NCBI GenBank assembly: GCA_002492075.1
Contig: DKXD01000075.1
Location: forward strand, 21,191 to 34,050
Source: Ruminococcaceae bacterium UBA7135
GTDB lineage: Bacteria; Bacillota; Clostridia; Oscillospirales; Ruminococcaceae
Reading direction: 5' to 3'
DNA length: 12,860 bases
The translations under genes and the position numbers were made by a program. Shown here one piece after another: positions 12,302 to 12,860 of this stretch; the first letter of the stretch is position 1, and the number at the start of each line of letters is the position of its first letter. The notes beneath the pieces were generated by a model that saw only the letters and a list, made by a program, of their open reading frames with translations, was not told the DNA's origin and ran no database searches.

Positions 12302-12859
12302 TTGCATTATATATGGTTATTGGTATCAGCCGTTCTGGTGGGGGTAGACAGGATCACAAAGTGGCTGATAGTATCGAATATGGAACTTAGCGACACGATT
12401 CATCTTATAAAGATCGGCGATAAAGAGGTGCTGAATTTTTATTACTGCTTAAACAGCGGGGCGGCGTTCAGCAAGCTTTCCGGAAAAACGGTTTTCCTTA
12501 TCGTTATAACCTCGGCGGTGATACTTTGGCTGGTGTTTCTTATGGTAACAAAAAGGGTCCACCGCACGGTCTATCTTGTTTCGATATCGCTGATACTTGC
12601 GGGTGGCGTGGGAAATCTTATCGACCGCATTTTCAATGACGGCAAGGTCATAGATTTCATAGACGTTCGGATAATCAATTTCCCGATATTCAATTTTGCG
12701 GATATCTGCGCGGTATGCGGCGCGGGGCTGCTGATGCTTACGGTCATTATCGACGAGGTAAAGGAGCATAAGCGCAAAAAAGCCGAAGAGATTTCCGAAG
12801 AGGATGCGGAAGAAAAGGCGTTCGATACTGCTGAAGAAGTTGACGACGATGACGAATAG
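12302..12859 (+). CDS. lspA: Lipoprotein signal peptidase LspA
   Basis: A membrane aspartyl protease of 185 residues (signal peptidase II) that cleaves prolipoproteins before the lipid-modified cysteine. Four membrane helices are seen (~4-24, ~60-80, ~88-107, ~130-150). Conserved blocks are DRITKW near the end of helix 1, YYCLNSGAAFS, GGVGNLIDR with the first catalytic Asp, VIDFIDV, and FPIFNFADICA with the second catalytic Asp. After helix 4 comes a Lys/Arg patch and an unusually acidic cytosolic tail of ~25 residues ending DDDDE. The start is TTG 12302, supported by AAAGGGG (12289-12295); there is no in-frame ATG before the first helix. The stop TAG is one base before the window end. In many Firmicutes rluD follows lspA, which cannot be seen here. 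Confidence 0.95.
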   Translation: MHYIWLLVSAVLVGVDRITKWLIVSNMELSDTIHLIKIGDKEVLNFYYCLNSGAAFSKLSGKTVFLIVITSAVILWLVFLMVTKRVHRTVYLVSISLILAGGVGNLIDRIFNDGKVIDFIDVRIINFPIFNFADICAVCGAGLLMLTVIIDEVKEHKRKKAEEISEEDAEEKAFDTAEEVDDDDE

Positions 12860-12860
12860 G

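Overview
The window looks like a chromosomal segment of a low-to-mid-GC Firmicute. Clostridia of the Ruminococcaceae/Oscillospiraceae type fit best, judging from gene content and order (miaA-hfq, then a membrane-fusion-like gene, yggS, sepF, ylmH, divIVA, ileS, lspA), strong Shine-Dalgarno sites and codon style. This assignment is inference; there is no rRNA or other marker here to fix it. Every gene I accept is on the plus strand. I see no tRNA, rRNA, insertion sequence, CRISPR array or phage gene.

Region 1 (1-2525) is a small, tightly packed accessory module. It holds the 3' end of an unknown Cys-containing protein, a DUF3795-type Cys-rich protein, a TfoX N-terminal-domain protein and a HTH/WYL transcription regulator, with gene junctions of 4-bp overlap, 1-bp gap and 1-bp overlap. 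A GyrI-like ligand-binding protein follows behind its own promoter. A perfect 9+9 bp palindrome starts right after the regulator's stop codon and overlaps that promoter, so it is the obvious candidate operator. The GyrI-like protein seems to carry the first ~26 residues of a second, different GyrI-type protein.

Region 2 (2526-3496) is one secreted/membrane protein of unknown function. Its near-perfect sigma-A promoter is interleaved with the terminator hairpin of the preceding gene.

Region 3 (3516-4907) is miaA followed by hfq, the same neighbours as in many bacteria. Here they are separated by about 216 bp of very AT-rich DNA, an extended -10 promoter and a two-part hairpin in the hfq leader.

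Region 4 (4908-9328) is the division cluster: a membrane-fusion-protein-like gene translationally coupled to hfq, yggS (PLP homeostasis), sepF (Z-ring anchor), ylmH (S4 RNA-binding) and divIVA (polar/septal scaffold). ylmG/yggT, which often lies between sepF and ylmH, is absent. Region 5 (9360-12859) is ileS, a hairpin and lspA, which encodes the lipoprotein signal peptidase and ends one base before the window end.

Most of the window is conserved housekeeping sequence. The points most worth a second look are the GyrI fusion with its WYL operator, the terminator/promoter overlap at 2538-2602, the structured hfq leader, the stand-alone membrane-fusion gene wired to hfq and yggS, and the non-canonical KMSKS motif of IleS. 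I did not find a clear new multi-gene system.
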